From Oscillospiraceae bacterium (GTDB lineage Bacteria; Bacillota; Clostridia; Oscillospirales; Ruminococcaceae): a stretch of DNA of 44,217 nucleotides. Positions 31,413 to 39,668 of this stretch are shown piece by piece (the first letter of the stretch is position 1; every line of letters begins with the position of its first letter). The translations under genes and the position numbers were made by a program. The stretch spans positions 1 to 44,217 of the forward strand of contig JAAYCI010000084.1 in the NCBI GenBank assembly GCA_012729855.1, in the 5' to 3' direction. Below the pieces are notes generated by a model, which was not told the DNA's origin, did no database searches, and saw only the letters and a list, made by a program, of their open reading frames with translations.

Positions 31413-31619
31413 TCAGTGGATGGAGACCACCTCGTAGCCGGCGTCGGTGACGGCGGCGCGCAGGGTGTCGTCGGGGATGTTGCCGTCGGTGTGCACGTGG
31501 GCGGCCTGCTCGTCCAGGCTTACTGTGGCGGTGACGCCGGGCAGGGCGTTCAGGGCTTTTTCCACCCGGCCGGTGCAGTGGGCGCAGCTCATGCCTTCAA
31601 TTTTGATGGTTTTGTCCAT
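31413..31619 (-). CDS. Candidate internal start giving a free CopZ-like copper chaperone (68 aa)
   Basis: Inside copA and in the same frame, ATG 31619 ([15 protein letters not shown]) is preceded by AAAAGGAG with a nine-base spacer. Translation from here gives a 68-aa single HMA-domain protein with the GMSCAHCT metal site, exactly the size of CopZ chaperones. In E. coli a CopZ-like product is made from copA by frameshifting at the N-terminal domain; here the proposed mechanism is internal initiation at the C-terminal domain. Evidence is the position and quality of the site only; no product has been shown. Confidence 0.5.
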   Translation of the reverse strand: MDKTIKIEGMSCAHCTGRVEKALNALPGVTATVSLDEQAAHVHTDGNIPDDTLRAAVTDAGYEVVSIH

Positions 31620-34022
31620 GGGGGTGTGCTCCTTTTCTTCTATGGGTTGGGGTGGGTCTGCGTTTACAGGGGTGATGACGGGCAGGGGGTCGGGCGCCTG
31701 GGCCGAGAGGGTGGCGCCGCCAGGGGGTGGGGTGGCAGCCACGGTGGGCAGGGGCTTGGGCTTGAAGAAGTTGAGCCGCAAAGCGTTGGTGACCACGAAA
31801 ATGCTGGACAGGCTCATGGCGGCGGCGCCGAACATGGGGTTGAGCACCCAGCCGAAGGCGGCGTAGAACACGCCGGCGGCAATGGGGATGCCAATGATGT
31901 TGTAGATGAAAGCCCAGAAGAGGTTTTGACGGATGTTGCGCAGCACCGCGCGCGAGAGGTCGAAGGCGGTGACGGCGTCGGCCAGGTCGCTCTTCATCAG
32001 CACCACGTCGGCCGATTCGATGGCGACGTCGGTGCCGGCGCCAATGGCGATGCCGACGTCGGCCCGAGTGAGGGCGGGGGCGTCGTTGATGCCGTCGCCC
32101 ACCATGGCCACCTTGTGGCCGGCGGCCATAAAGGTGCGCACCTGCGCGTCCTTGTCCTGCGGCAGCACCTCGGCAATGGCTTCGTCCAGGCCGACCATCT
32201 GCCGCACGGCCTCGGCGGTGGCGGTGTTGTCGCCGGTGAGCATGACGGCCCGCAGGCCCCGCTGGCGCAGGGCGGCAATGGCGGGCGCGCTGCCGGGCTT
32301 GGGCAGGTCGGCCACGGCGACGAGGCCGGCAAGCTGGCCGTCTTCTGCAAAGTAGAGCGGGGTTTTGCCGGCCGCGGCCAGCTGGGCGGGCAGGGGGCCG
32401 GCGGGGGTGAGGTCGATGCCGTTTTCGCTCATGAGGCGGGCGTTGCCGGCCAGGCAGCTTTTACCGGCCACGGTGGCCCGCAGGCCCAGCCCGCTGAGGG
32501 CCTCAAAGCCGTTGGCATCTGCCGGGGCCAGCTGACGCCGGCCGGCCGCCTGCAAAATAGCCAGGGCCAGGGGGTGTTCGCTTTTGGCCTCCAGCCCGGC
32601 GGCCAGGGCCAGCAGGGCGTCTTCGCTGCGGCCGAAGGGGATGAGGTCCGTCAGCTGGGGCTTGCCGGCGGTGACGGTGCCGGTTTTGTCCAGCAGGATG
32701 GTGTCGACGTGGCTGAAGGTCTCCAGCGCTTCGGCGTTGCGGTAGAGGATGCCGTTTTTGGCGCCGCGGCCGGTGCCCACCATGATGGCTACCGGGGTGG
32801 CCAGGCCAAGCGCGCAGGGGCATGAGATGACCAGCACGGTGACGGCGCGGGCGAGGGCAAACTCGAAGCCGCTGCCCACCAGCAGCCACACCGCCAGGCA
32901 AACCACGGCGATGGCCATGACCACGGGCACGAAGATGCCGCTGACCTTATCGGCCAGCTGGGCGATGGGCGCTTTGGACGCGCCGGCTTCCTCCACCAGC
33001 GCAACAATTTGGGCCAGGGTGGTGTTGTCGCCCACGCGGGTGGCGCGCATGGTGAAGTAGCCGCTGGTGTTGACGGTGGCGCCGGTAACGGTGTCGCCGG
33101 CCTGCTTCTCCACCGGGATGCTCTCGCCGGTGATGGCGCTTTCGTCCAGCGCGCTGTGGCCCTCCAGCAGCACGCCGTCCACCGGCACGCGGGCGCCGGG
33201 CTTCACGGCCAGCACGTCGCCCGGGGCGACTTGCTCCAGCGGGATTTCAACCTCGGCCCCGCCGCGGATGACCAGCGCGGTTTTGGGGGCGAGGTCCATC
33301 AGGGCGCTGATGGCGGCGCCGGTGCGGCCCTTGCTGACGGCCTCCAGCGTTTTGCCCAGCGTGATGAGGGCGAGGATCATGGCGGCGCTCTCGAAATAGA
33401 GCTCGTGCATGTAGTGGTCTACCAGGGCGGTGTCGCCATGGCCGAGGCCCCAGCTCATGCGGTAGAGCGCGAAGAGGCCGTAGGCCAGCGAGGCCGAGGC
33501 GCCCAACGCGATGAGGCTGTCCATGTTGGGGGCGCGGTGCCACAGGGCGCGAAAACCGCCTGTGAAGTATTTATGGTTTACAAGCACGATGGGCAGCGTG
33601 AGGATAAACTGGGTGAGCGCGAAGGAAACGGCATTTGCCGTGCCCGACAGAAAGCTGGGCAGCGGCAGGCCAACCATATGGCCCATGCTGACATACATGA
33701 GCGGCACTAAAAAACAAAGGGAGATGATGAGGCGCTTCTTCATGCCGGCCAGCTCGGCCTTGGCGGGGCTTTGTGAAGGGGCATGGCTTTTCACCTGGGT
33801 GCCGGGCTTTGCCTGGGGGCTGGCGCCATAGCCGGCTTTTTCCACCGCGCGGGAAATATCCTCGGGCGAGAGGGCGGCGGGGTCGTACTCGGCCACCATG
33901 GTGTTGGCCAGCAGGTTCACTTGGGCTTTCTCAATGCCCGGCAGCTTGGCCAGGGCTTTTTCTATGTGGGCGGAACAGGCAGCGCAGCTCATGCCGGTTA
34001 TTTCAAACTTGGTGGTTTCCAT
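31413..34022 (-). CDS. copA: Copper-exporting P1B-type ATPase with HMA domains at both ends (869 aa)
   Basis: N-terminal heavy-metal domain with GMSCAACS (about residues 9-16), then eight membrane helices. Signature residues: transport motif SCPCALG (about 397), phosphorylation [11 protein letters not shown] (about 444), nucleotide-binding SEHPLALA, hinge GDGINDAPA (about 644) and the MSLSS motif in the last helix, together typical of Cu(I) export. Unusually, after helix eight comes a Pro-rich linker of about 50 residues and a second HMA domain ([20 protein letters not shown]) at the C-terminus. ATG 34022 follows AAAGGAG. Divergent from ispDF. The C-terminal domain has its own internal ribosome binding site and start. 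Confidence 0.95.
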   Translation of the reverse strand: METTKFEITGMSCAACSAHIEKALAKLPGIEKAQVNLLANTMVAEYDPAALSPEDISRAVEKAGYGASPQAKPGTQVKSHAPSQSPAKAELAGMKKRLIISLCFLVPLMYVSMGHMVGLPLPSFLSGTANAVSFALTQFILTLPIVLVNHKYFTGGFRALWHRAPNMDSLIALGASASLAYGLFALYRMSWGLGHGDTALVDHYMHELYFESAAMILALITLGKTLEAVSKGRTGAAISALMDLAPKTALVIRGGAEVEIPLEQVAPGDVLAVKPGARVPVDGVLLEGHSALDESAITGESIPVEKQAGDTVTGATVNTSGYFTMRATRVGDNTTLAQIVALVEEAGASKAPIAQLADKVSGIFVPVVMAIAVVCLAVWLLVGSGFEFALARAVTVLVISCPCALGLATPVAIMVGTGRGAKNGILYRNAEALETFSHVDTILLDKTGTVTAGKPQLTDLIPFGRSEDALLALAAGLEAKSEHPLALAILQAAGRRQLAPADANGFEALSGLGLRATVAGKSCLAGNARLMSENGIDLTPAGPLPAQLAAAGKTPLYFAEDGQLAGLVAVADLPKPGSAPAIAALRQRGLRAVMLTGDNTATAEAVRQMVGLDEAIAEVLPQDKDAQVRTFMAAGHKVAMVGDGINDAPALTRADVGIAIGAGTDVAIESADVVLMKSDLADAVTAFDLSRAVLRNIRQNLFWAFIYNIIGIPIAAGVFYAAFGWVLNPMFGAAAMSLSSIFVVTNALRLNFFKPKPLPTVAATPPPGGATLSAQAPDPLPVITPVNADPPQPIEEKEHTPMDKTIKIEGMSCAHCTGRVEKALNALPGVTATVSLDEQAAHVHTDGNIPDDTLRAAVTDAGYEVVSIH

Positions 34023-34064
34023 GAGGGCTCCTTTGCCATGGGGTTTGCCTTTGCTTACGGGTGC

Positions 34065-34100
34065 TACATTCAATGTATACCATTTAAGTGTATTTTGCAA
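34065..34100 (-). promoter_or_regulatory. Probable copA promoter with a palindrome
   Basis: Minus strand TTGCAA (34095-34100), 17 bp, TACATT (34072-34077). The -10 is part of the inverted repeat TACATT-C-AATGTA (34065-34077), a possible operator. The match to a CopY-type TACANNTGTA box is not exact (five-base centre instead of two). No copper regulator gene is in the window. Confidence 0.5.
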
Positions 34101-34235
34101 GCCCTTTCGGCTGGTGCGCGCGAAATCTATCATTATCGTGCCAATAATGTGACAGTATTGTGCACGCCCTTCCCTTTTATTGCCGGGGAGACTATAATAG
34201 TAAGAATCATATTGTTGCGGCAGGGAGGGTGGGCG

Positions 34236-35393
34236 ATGACAGACGGACGCACGGTAGCGGCCATTATTGTGGCGGCCGGTACCTCCAGCCGGATGGGTTT
34301 TGACAAGCTGCTGCACCCGATAGAGGGCGTGCCGGTGCTGCGGCGCGCGGTGGCGGTGCTGGACGCCTGCCGCTATGTGGACCAGCTGGTGGTGGTGGCC
34401 GGGGCACAGCGCGAGGCCGTGGCCGAGATGCTGCGCACCCACCCGCCTGAAAAGCCGCTGAAAATTGTGCCGGGCGGCGCTACCCGCGCAGCCAGCGTGG
34501 CGGCCGGTGTGGGCGCCTGCGGCGAGGCCGCGTTGGTGGCGATACACGACGGCGCCCGCCCCTTTGCCAGCCAGGCGCTGGTGGAGCGGGTGATTGAAGC
34601 CGCGGCGCAGGCAGGCGCGGCCGCGCCTGCGTTGGCGGTGCGGGATACCATCAAGCGGGAGGCGAACGGTTTTGTGGAGGCCACCGTGCCCCGGCAGGGG
34701 CTGGTGGCGGTGCAGACACCCCAGGTGTTTGACCGCGCGGCCTATGCCAAAGCGCTGGCGGCCATTGCTGAAACAGAGTATGCGCACATTACCGACGACT
34801 GCATGGTGATGGAGCGCGCCGGGAAGGCGGTGGAGCTGGTGGCGGGCGAGGAGAGCAACATCAAGATTACCACCCCGGGCGATTTGGCGGGGTTGGAGCG
34901 GCAGAATGCCAAACGCGGGTTTTCAATCGGCCATGGCTACGACGTACACCGGCTGGTGCCGGGCAGGCGGCTGGTGCTGGGCGGGGTGGAGATTCCGCAC
35001 GAGACCGGGCTATTGGGGCACTCGGACGCCGACGTGCTGTTGCACGCGGTGATGGATGCGCTGCTGGGCGCCGCCGCACTGGGAGACATTGGCCGGCACT
35101 TCCCCGACAATGACCCCGCCTACGCCGGCGCCGACAGCCTGCGGCTGCTGGAAGCGGTGGCGGCGCTTTTACGACGGGAAGGCTGGCAGGCGGGCAATGT
35201 GGACGCTACCGTGGTGTGCCAGGCGCCCCGGCTGGCAAGGCATATCCCGGCCATGCGGCGCAACATTGCCACCGTGCTGGGCCTTGGGGAGAACACTGTA
35301 AATGTGAAGGCCACCACCGAGGAGGGCTTGGGCTTTACCGGGGCGGGGCAAGGCATTGCGGCCCATGCCGTGGCCCTGCTGCATGCTGTTTAA
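34236..35393 (+). CDS. ispDF: Bifunctional IspD-IspF of the MEP isoprenoid pathway (385 aa)
   Basis: IspD part (about residues 1-225): cytidylyltransferase loop [40 protein letters not shown] and [20 protein letters not shown]. IspF part (about 229-385): [20 protein letters not shown] with metal-binding D-x-[21 protein letters not shown], and [20 protein letters not shown]. The two enzymes catalyse steps three and five of the pathway (4-diphosphocytidyl-methylerythritol synthesis and cyclodiphosphate formation). ATG 34236 follows CAGGGAGGG; a TATAAT at 34193 is the likely -10. Longer upstream extension overlaps copA on the other strand and is rejected. Confidence 0.96.
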   Translation: MTDGRTVAAIIVAAGTSSRMGFDKLLHPIEGVPVLRRAVAVLDACRYVDQLVVVAGAQREAVAEMLRTHPPEKPLKIVPGGATRAASVAAGVGACGEAALVAIHDGARPFASQALVERVIEAAAQAGAAAPALAVRDTIKREANGFVEATVPRQGLVAVQTPQVFDRAAYAKALAAIAETEYAHITDDCMVMERAGKAVELVAGEESNIKITTPGDLAGLERQNAKRGFSIGHGYDVHRLVPGRRLVLGGVEIPHETGLLGHSDADVLLHAVMDALLGAAALGDIGRHFPDNDPAYAGADSLRLLEAVAALLRREGWQAGNVDATVVCQAPRLARHIPAMRRNIATVLGLGENTVNVKATTEEGLGFTGAGQGIAAHAVALLHAV

Positions 35394-35498
35394 CGCTGGC
35401 GACGGGCAGCGCGCACCTTGGTGCGGTGCGCCATTGCGGTACAGTTGGTATGTGGCTTATAATGGGGATAAAAATGCTATGGGAAGCGCATGCGGTGT

Positions 35499-35527
35499 TT
35501 GTAATGCGCGCCAAAATGTGGTATAAT
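35499..35527 (+). promoter_or_regulatory. Promoter of the cdaA operon
   Basis: TTGTAA (35499-35504), 17-bp spacer, TATAAT (35522-35527), about 44 bp before the cdaA start. A second possible promoter (TTGCGG, 18 bp, TATAAT at 35457-35462) lies 65 bp upstream. Confidence 0.7.
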
Positions 35528-35570
35528 AAACTGTCGTTTTCAACAATCTGTGCGGACGGGAGGTTATGGC

Positions 35571-36467
35571 TTGGGCAACTGGTTTACCGATCTTTTTCGT
35601 GACATTACCGGCAAGCTGGGCGTGCTGTTTGGCGAGATAAAAATAACCGACCTGCTGGACGTGCTGATCATTGCGTTTATCATCTACGAGATCATCATTC
35701 TGGTGCGCAACACGCGGGCGTCGCAGATTGTAAAGGGCGTTGTGCTGCTGCTGGTGGTGTATATCATTGCCGAGCTGGCCAACCTGCGCACCCTATCGTT
35801 TGTGCTGCAGGCCATTACCAGCTTTGGCATTGTGGTGCTGGCCATTGTGTTCCAGCCGGAGCTGCGCCGCGCCATTGAGCAGGTGGGGCAGGTGAACTCG
35901 GCGTTGTCCCGTTTTTTAAAGCCGCCCACCATGGAGGAGACCCTGCGGGGCGACTGGCAAAAAGCCATTGTGGCGGTGTGCGACGCCGCCGAGCGGATGG
36001 CGGAGGAGCGTACCGGCGCGCTGATAGCCATTGAGCGACGCACCAACTTGAATGAGATCATCCGTACAGGCACGGCCCTGCACAGTGATGTGAATGTGGA
36101 GATGCTGGGTACGATATTTTACGAGGGCACGCCGCTGCACGATGGCGCCGTGGTGGTGCGCGAGGCCAAGATAGAGGCGGCGGGGTGCTTTTTGCCGCTT
36201 TCCAATAACCTGGAGATTAGCCGCGACATGGGCACCCGGCACCGCAGCGCGCTGGGCCTGAGCGAGAACAGCGACGCGGTGGTGGTGGTGGTGAGCGAGG
36301 AGAGCGGCATCATTTCGCTGGCCAAGAATGGCGTGATGATTCGCCGGCTGGACCGGCAGAACCTGTTCAGCCTGCTGGTGAGCGAGGTGATTCCGCCCGA
36401 GGCGCCCAAGCGCCGCAACCCATTCCGCAGGAAAACAAAGGTGACCGCCCATGAAGAAAAAGAATAA
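35571..36467 (+). CDS. cdaA: Membrane-bound diadenylate cyclase CdaA (298 aa)
   Basis: Three N-terminal membrane helices (about 28-46, 53-70 and 77-95) are followed by a DAC domain that joins two ATP into c-di-AMP. Catalytic motifs: LHDGAVVVRE with the DGA triad near residue 190 and RHRSALGLSE near residue 223. I choose TTG 35571, seven bases after GGGAGG; the ATG five bases earlier is out of frame and the GTG 35550 lies upstream of that site. The stop overlaps cdaR by 17 nt, the standard cdaA-cdaR arrangement. Confidence 0.95.
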   Translation: MGNWFTDLFRDITGKLGVLFGEIKITDLLDVLIIAFIIYEIIILVRNTRASQIVKGVVLLLVVYIIAELANLRTLSFVLQAITSFGIVVLAIVFQPELRRAIEQVGQVNSALSRFLKPPTMEETLRGDWQKAIVAVCDAAERMAEERTGALIAIERRTNLNEIIRTGTALHSDVNVEMLGTIFYEGTPLHDGAVVVREAKIEAAGCFLPLSNNLEISRDMGTRHRSALGLSENSDAVVVVVSEESGIISLAKNGVMIRRLDRQNLFSLLVSEVIPPEAPKRRNPFRRKTKVTAHEEKE

Positions 36468-37779
36468 GAAAAGCAAGGGCTGGTTTGAAGACCGGCGCGT
36501 CGCCCTGCTGGTGGCGCTGATTTTGGCCGTGCTTTCCTGGATATTGGTGGCCGGGTTTATCAACCCCGGCGACACCCGCCGCCTGACCCCCATAACCATT
36601 GACTACAGCCGCAACGCCGACATGTACGAGGCCAGAAATTTGCGGATAGTGGGCGAGCCGACCCCCCGGTATGCCGAGGTACAGGTGAGCGGGGACGGCT
36701 CAGTGATTGGGCCGCTGACCACAACGTCGGTGACGGTGTACCCCGACTACAGCGCCGTGACCGGCCCGGGCCCGCAGGAGCTGCGCCTGCTGTATGAGAA
36801 GGTGGATTTTGGCGACTACAATATTACCGAGGTGTCGGCTATTGCAACGGGCTATTCGCTGGATTCCAACCCCAAGCACACCGTGACGCTGGTTTTTGAG
36901 GAGCTGGAGACCAAGGAGTTCCCGATTGCTGTAAAGGCGGACAACGTTACCGCCGCCGACGGCTTCTTCCGCGACACGCCCACGGCCGACCCGGCCCGTG
37001 TGACCATAGACGGCGCCAAGACCGAGTTGGACCGCATTGCGCAGGTGGTGGCGGTGCTGGAGGACGACGTGGAACTGACGGAGACCACCAGCTACCAGGA
37101 TGTGCCGCTGACCCTGATGGACAGCGCCGGCAATGTGCTGGATACCGCTGCGATGAACCTGAATTTTTCCATCACCAGCACCACGGTGACCGTGCCCATC
37201 ATGGTGTCGAAGTCCATCCAGCTGACGGCCACCTTTATTGGGCTGCCCAGCTACTTTGACACCGATTGGTTTTACGAGCGGGTACAGCTGACGCCTGATA
37301 CGTTGCAGGTGGTGGGCTCGGCCAGCGCGTTTGAGCATATTGGCGACACGGTGAGCGTGGCCACCTTCGATGCTTCCACACTGACGCCGGGGTGGCAGTC
37401 GGAGCCGCAGGAGATAGAACTGCCGGAGGGCAGCGGGCTGAGCTACCACGACCAGCAGCGCGAGATCATTGTGAGCTTTGACACCACCGGCATGATAGAA
37501 AAGGTGTTTGAGGTGGAGGCCGAGAATATATCGGTGAAGAATGGCCCGCGCAGCGCCACCATTACCCCCGACATGCAGACCATGAGCGTGAAGCTGTTTG
37601 GCCCGGCCGATGAGATAAACAGCCTGCTGCCCGAGGATATTGCGCTGGAGATAGACGCCTCCGGCGTGCCGGCCAGCAACGACCAGCAGACCATTCCGGC
37701 CAAGGTGGTGGTGCCGTCGGCCACCCACACCATTCCCACGGGCAACTATTCGGTGCTGTGCAGCATCGAGATGAACTGA
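36451..37779 (+). CDS. cdaR: YbbR-domain regulator CdaR (442 aa)
   Basis: A short basic cytoplasmic tail and one N-terminal membrane helix (about 18-36) are followed by an extracytoplasmic region of about four YbbR beta-domains (repeats beginning near LRIVGEPTPRYAEVQVSG, KEFPIAVKADNV, PIMVSKSIQLTATFIG and IEKVFEVEAENISV). CdaR binds CdaA in the membrane and tunes c-di-AMP synthesis. ATG 36451 lies inside cdaA, following AGGTGACC. The usual third gene glmM is not next; an FAD oxidoreductase follows with a TGATG overlap. Confidence 0.92.
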   Translation: MKKKNKKSKGWFEDRRVALLVALILAVLSWILVAGFINPGDTRRLTPITIDYSRNADMYEARNLRIVGEPTPRYAEVQVSGDGSVIGPLTTTSVTVYPDYSAVTGPGPQELRLLYEKVDFGDYNITEVSAIATGYSLDSNPKHTVTLVFEELETKEFPIAVKADNVTAADGFFRDTPTADPARVTIDGAKTELDRIAQVVAVLEDDVELTETTSYQDVPLTLMDSAGNVLDTAAMNLNFSITSTTVTVPIMVSKSIQLTATFIGLPSYFDTDWFYERVQLTPDTLQVVGSASAFEHIGDTVSVATFDASTLTPGWQSEPQEIELPEGSGLSYHDQQREIIVSFDTTGMIEKVFEVEAENISVKNGPRSATITPDMQTMSVKLFGPADEINSLLPEDIALEIDASGVPASNDQQTIPAKVVVPSATHTIPTGNYSVLCSIEMN

Positions 37780-39368
37780 TGCTGCTGGTGGACGGCATTC
37801 GCCTGCCGCTGAACGCACAGGCGGAGCAGGCCATTGAACAGGCCAAACGCCGCTGCGGCCTGGCCCACCGGGCCGACTGCAGCGGGGAGATACATAAAGT
37901 GTCCGTAGACGCGCGCCGCGGCCGGGTGATGCTGGTGTACGCCGTGGCGCTGGCGCTGCCGCAGGTGGCCGAAGAGGCCGCAGTGGCACAGAGAGTGCAG
38001 GGTGTGCGGCTGGCCGCGCCGCAGGCCTTTGCCATTGCACCCGGCGCCGGGGCATTGCCCGGGCCGGTGGTGGTGTGCGGGCTGGGGCCGGCGGGGCTGT
38101 TTGCCGCGCTGGAACTGGCCGAGGCCGGCCATGCGCCGCTGGTGCTGGAGCGTGGGCCCGATATGGCCGCCCGCCGCGCCGCGGTGGAGGCTTTTGAGGC
38201 CGGCGGGCCGCTGGACGCGGACGCCAACATCCAGTTTGGCGAGGGCGGCGCGGGTACTTTTTCGGACGGGAAGCTGACCAGCCGTATTAACGACCCATTG
38301 TGTGGCCGGGTACTGGAGCGCCTGCTGGCAGCTGGCGCGCCGCAGGAGATAGCCTGGCGCGGCCGGCCGCACATAGGCACCGACCGCCTGCGGGAAGTGT
38401 TTGTGGCACTGCGCGAGCGTTTATGCGCCTTGGGCGGGCAGGTGCGGTTTGGCACCACGCTTACCGGCCTGAAGACGGCCGGCGGGCGGCTGGTGGGCGT
38501 TGAGACCACCGACGGGCCTCTGCCCTGTGGGGTGCTGGTGCTGGCCTGCGGGCACTCGGCGCGGGATACCTTCCGCCAGGCGGCCGACGCCGGGGTGGTA
38601 CTGGAAGCAAAGCCTTTCTCCGTTGGGGTGCGTATTGAGCACCTGCAGCGCGACATAGATGCCGGCCTGTACCACGAGGCCGCCGGGCACCCGGCCTTGC
38701 CGCCGGGGGAGTATCAACTGGCCGCCCGCGCGGGCGGGCGGGGGGTGTATACCTTTTGCATGTGCCCGGGCGGCACGGTGATGGCCGCGGCGTCGGAGGC
38801 GGGCGGCGTGGTGACCAACGGCATGAGCCTGCACGCCCGCAGCGGCCCCAACGCCAACGCCGCGCTGGTGGCCGGGGTGGGGCCGGAGGATTTTGGCCCC
38901 GACCCGTTTGCGGGCATTGCCTTCCAGCAGTTGCTGGAGCGGGCGGCTTTTGCGGCTGGCGGCAAAGACTACACCGCGCCGGCCGAGACGGCGGGCAGTT
39001 TTGCCGCCGGGGAAGGGCAGTTGCGGCTGGGTTCGGTGCAGCCCAGCTACCCGCGCGGGGTACGTGCCGCTGATTTGGGCGCACTGTTCCCCGCCGGCAT
39101 TGCCGGTGCGCTGCGCGGCGGCCTGGCTGCCTTTGGCCGGAAGTTGCCAGGGTTTGACGCCCCGCACGCTGTTTTGACCGGTGTGGAGAGCCGGACGTCC
39201 TCGCCGGTGCGAATGCCGCGCGGCGAAGGGCTGGAGAGCCTGGATATACCCGGCCTGTGGCCCTGTGGCGAGGGGGCGGGCTACGCGGGCGGCATTATGA
39301 GCGCCGCGGTGGACGGCATACGGGTGGCCAGGCAGATAGCGGAGCGCTACCGGCCGGGGGCCGGGTGA
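37779..39368 (+). CDS. FAD-dependent oxidoreductase, HI0933/COG2509-like (529 aa)
   Basis: A ferredoxin-like N-terminal part (about 1-95, start LLVDGIRLPL) precedes the dinucleotide-binding motif VVVCGLGPAGLFAALELAEA (about 97-116). Then come NIQFGEGGAGTFSDGKLTSR, a hallmark of this uncharacterised dehydrogenase group, YTFCMCPGGTVMAAASEAGG and the C-terminal FAD-closing LWPCGEGAGYAGGIMSAAVD. The physiological substrate of the family is not established. ATG 37779 overlaps the cdaR stop (TGATG), so it is translationally coupled to the c-di-AMP genes; the biological reason is unknown. Confidence 0.88.
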   Translation: MLLVDGIRLPLNAQAEQAIEQAKRRCGLAHRADCSGEIHKVSVDARRGRVMLVYAVALALPQVAEEAAVAQRVQGVRLAAPQAFAIAPGAGALPGPVVVCGLGPAGLFAALELAEAGHAPLVLERGPDMAARRAAVEAFEAGGPLDADANIQFGEGGAGTFSDGKLTSRINDPLCGRVLERLLAAGAPQEIAWRGRPHIGTDRLREVFVALRERLCALGGQVRFGTTLTGLKTAGGRLVGVETTDGPLPCGVLVLACGHSARDTFRQAADAGVVLEAKPFSVGVRIEHLQRDIDAGLYHEAAGHPALPPGEYQLAARAGGRGVYTFCMCPGGTVMAAASEAGGVVTNGMSLHARSGPNANAALVAGVGPEDFGPDPFAGIAFQQLLERAAFAAGGKDYTAPAETAGSFAAGEGQLRLGSVQPSYPRGVRAADLGALFPAGIAGALRGGLAAFGRKLPGFDAPHAVLTGVESRTSSPVRMPRGEGLESLDIPGLWPCGEGAGYAGGIMSAAVDGIRVARQIAERYRPGAG

Positions 39369-39668
39369 AGGATGAAATGGGCATTGCTGCAGGCAAATCT
39401 TCCTGTGGGTGGGCGGCGATGTCGGAAAGAAACGACATTCCTGTAATCAGGATGGCTCTATAATAGGCGATATACTTAACGCATTTGAAAAAAACACTAT
39501 TGTTTTGAGGCGTACGCAAAAACTTGCGCAGTTGACTTAGAACGGTGCAAGCATACCGCTTGGAAGGCGATATGCCGCAGCCCAACGGGCTGTGTGCCTG
39601 AAGCCCGGGGTGGTTTCGAGTTTGCTGAGTGTAACAGCCAATGACCAAACAAGAAAGGGGGTGGGCAG
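39369..39668. other. Intergenic region before recJ; no gene recognised
   Basis: About 300 bp with moderate AT content. A TATAAT near 39461 lacks a good -35, and a TTGACT near 39533 has only a weak -10 downstream, so the recJ promoter is unresolved. A small inverted CCTG-TAAT-CAGG lies near 39440. No convincing ORF with a ribosome binding site was found. Confidence 0.5.

Noticed and set aside
33900-34022. E. coli-type programmed frameshift in the N-terminal HMA domain of copA
   Set aside because: No slippery sequence with a following stop was apparent after the first HMA domain; the C-terminal internal start is the better-supported route to a CopZ-like product.
34065-34077. CopY-type cop box at the copA promoter
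   Set aside because: The palindrome has a five-base centre instead of the two-base centre of TACANNTGTA, and no copY or csoR gene is visible, so the regulator is left unassigned.
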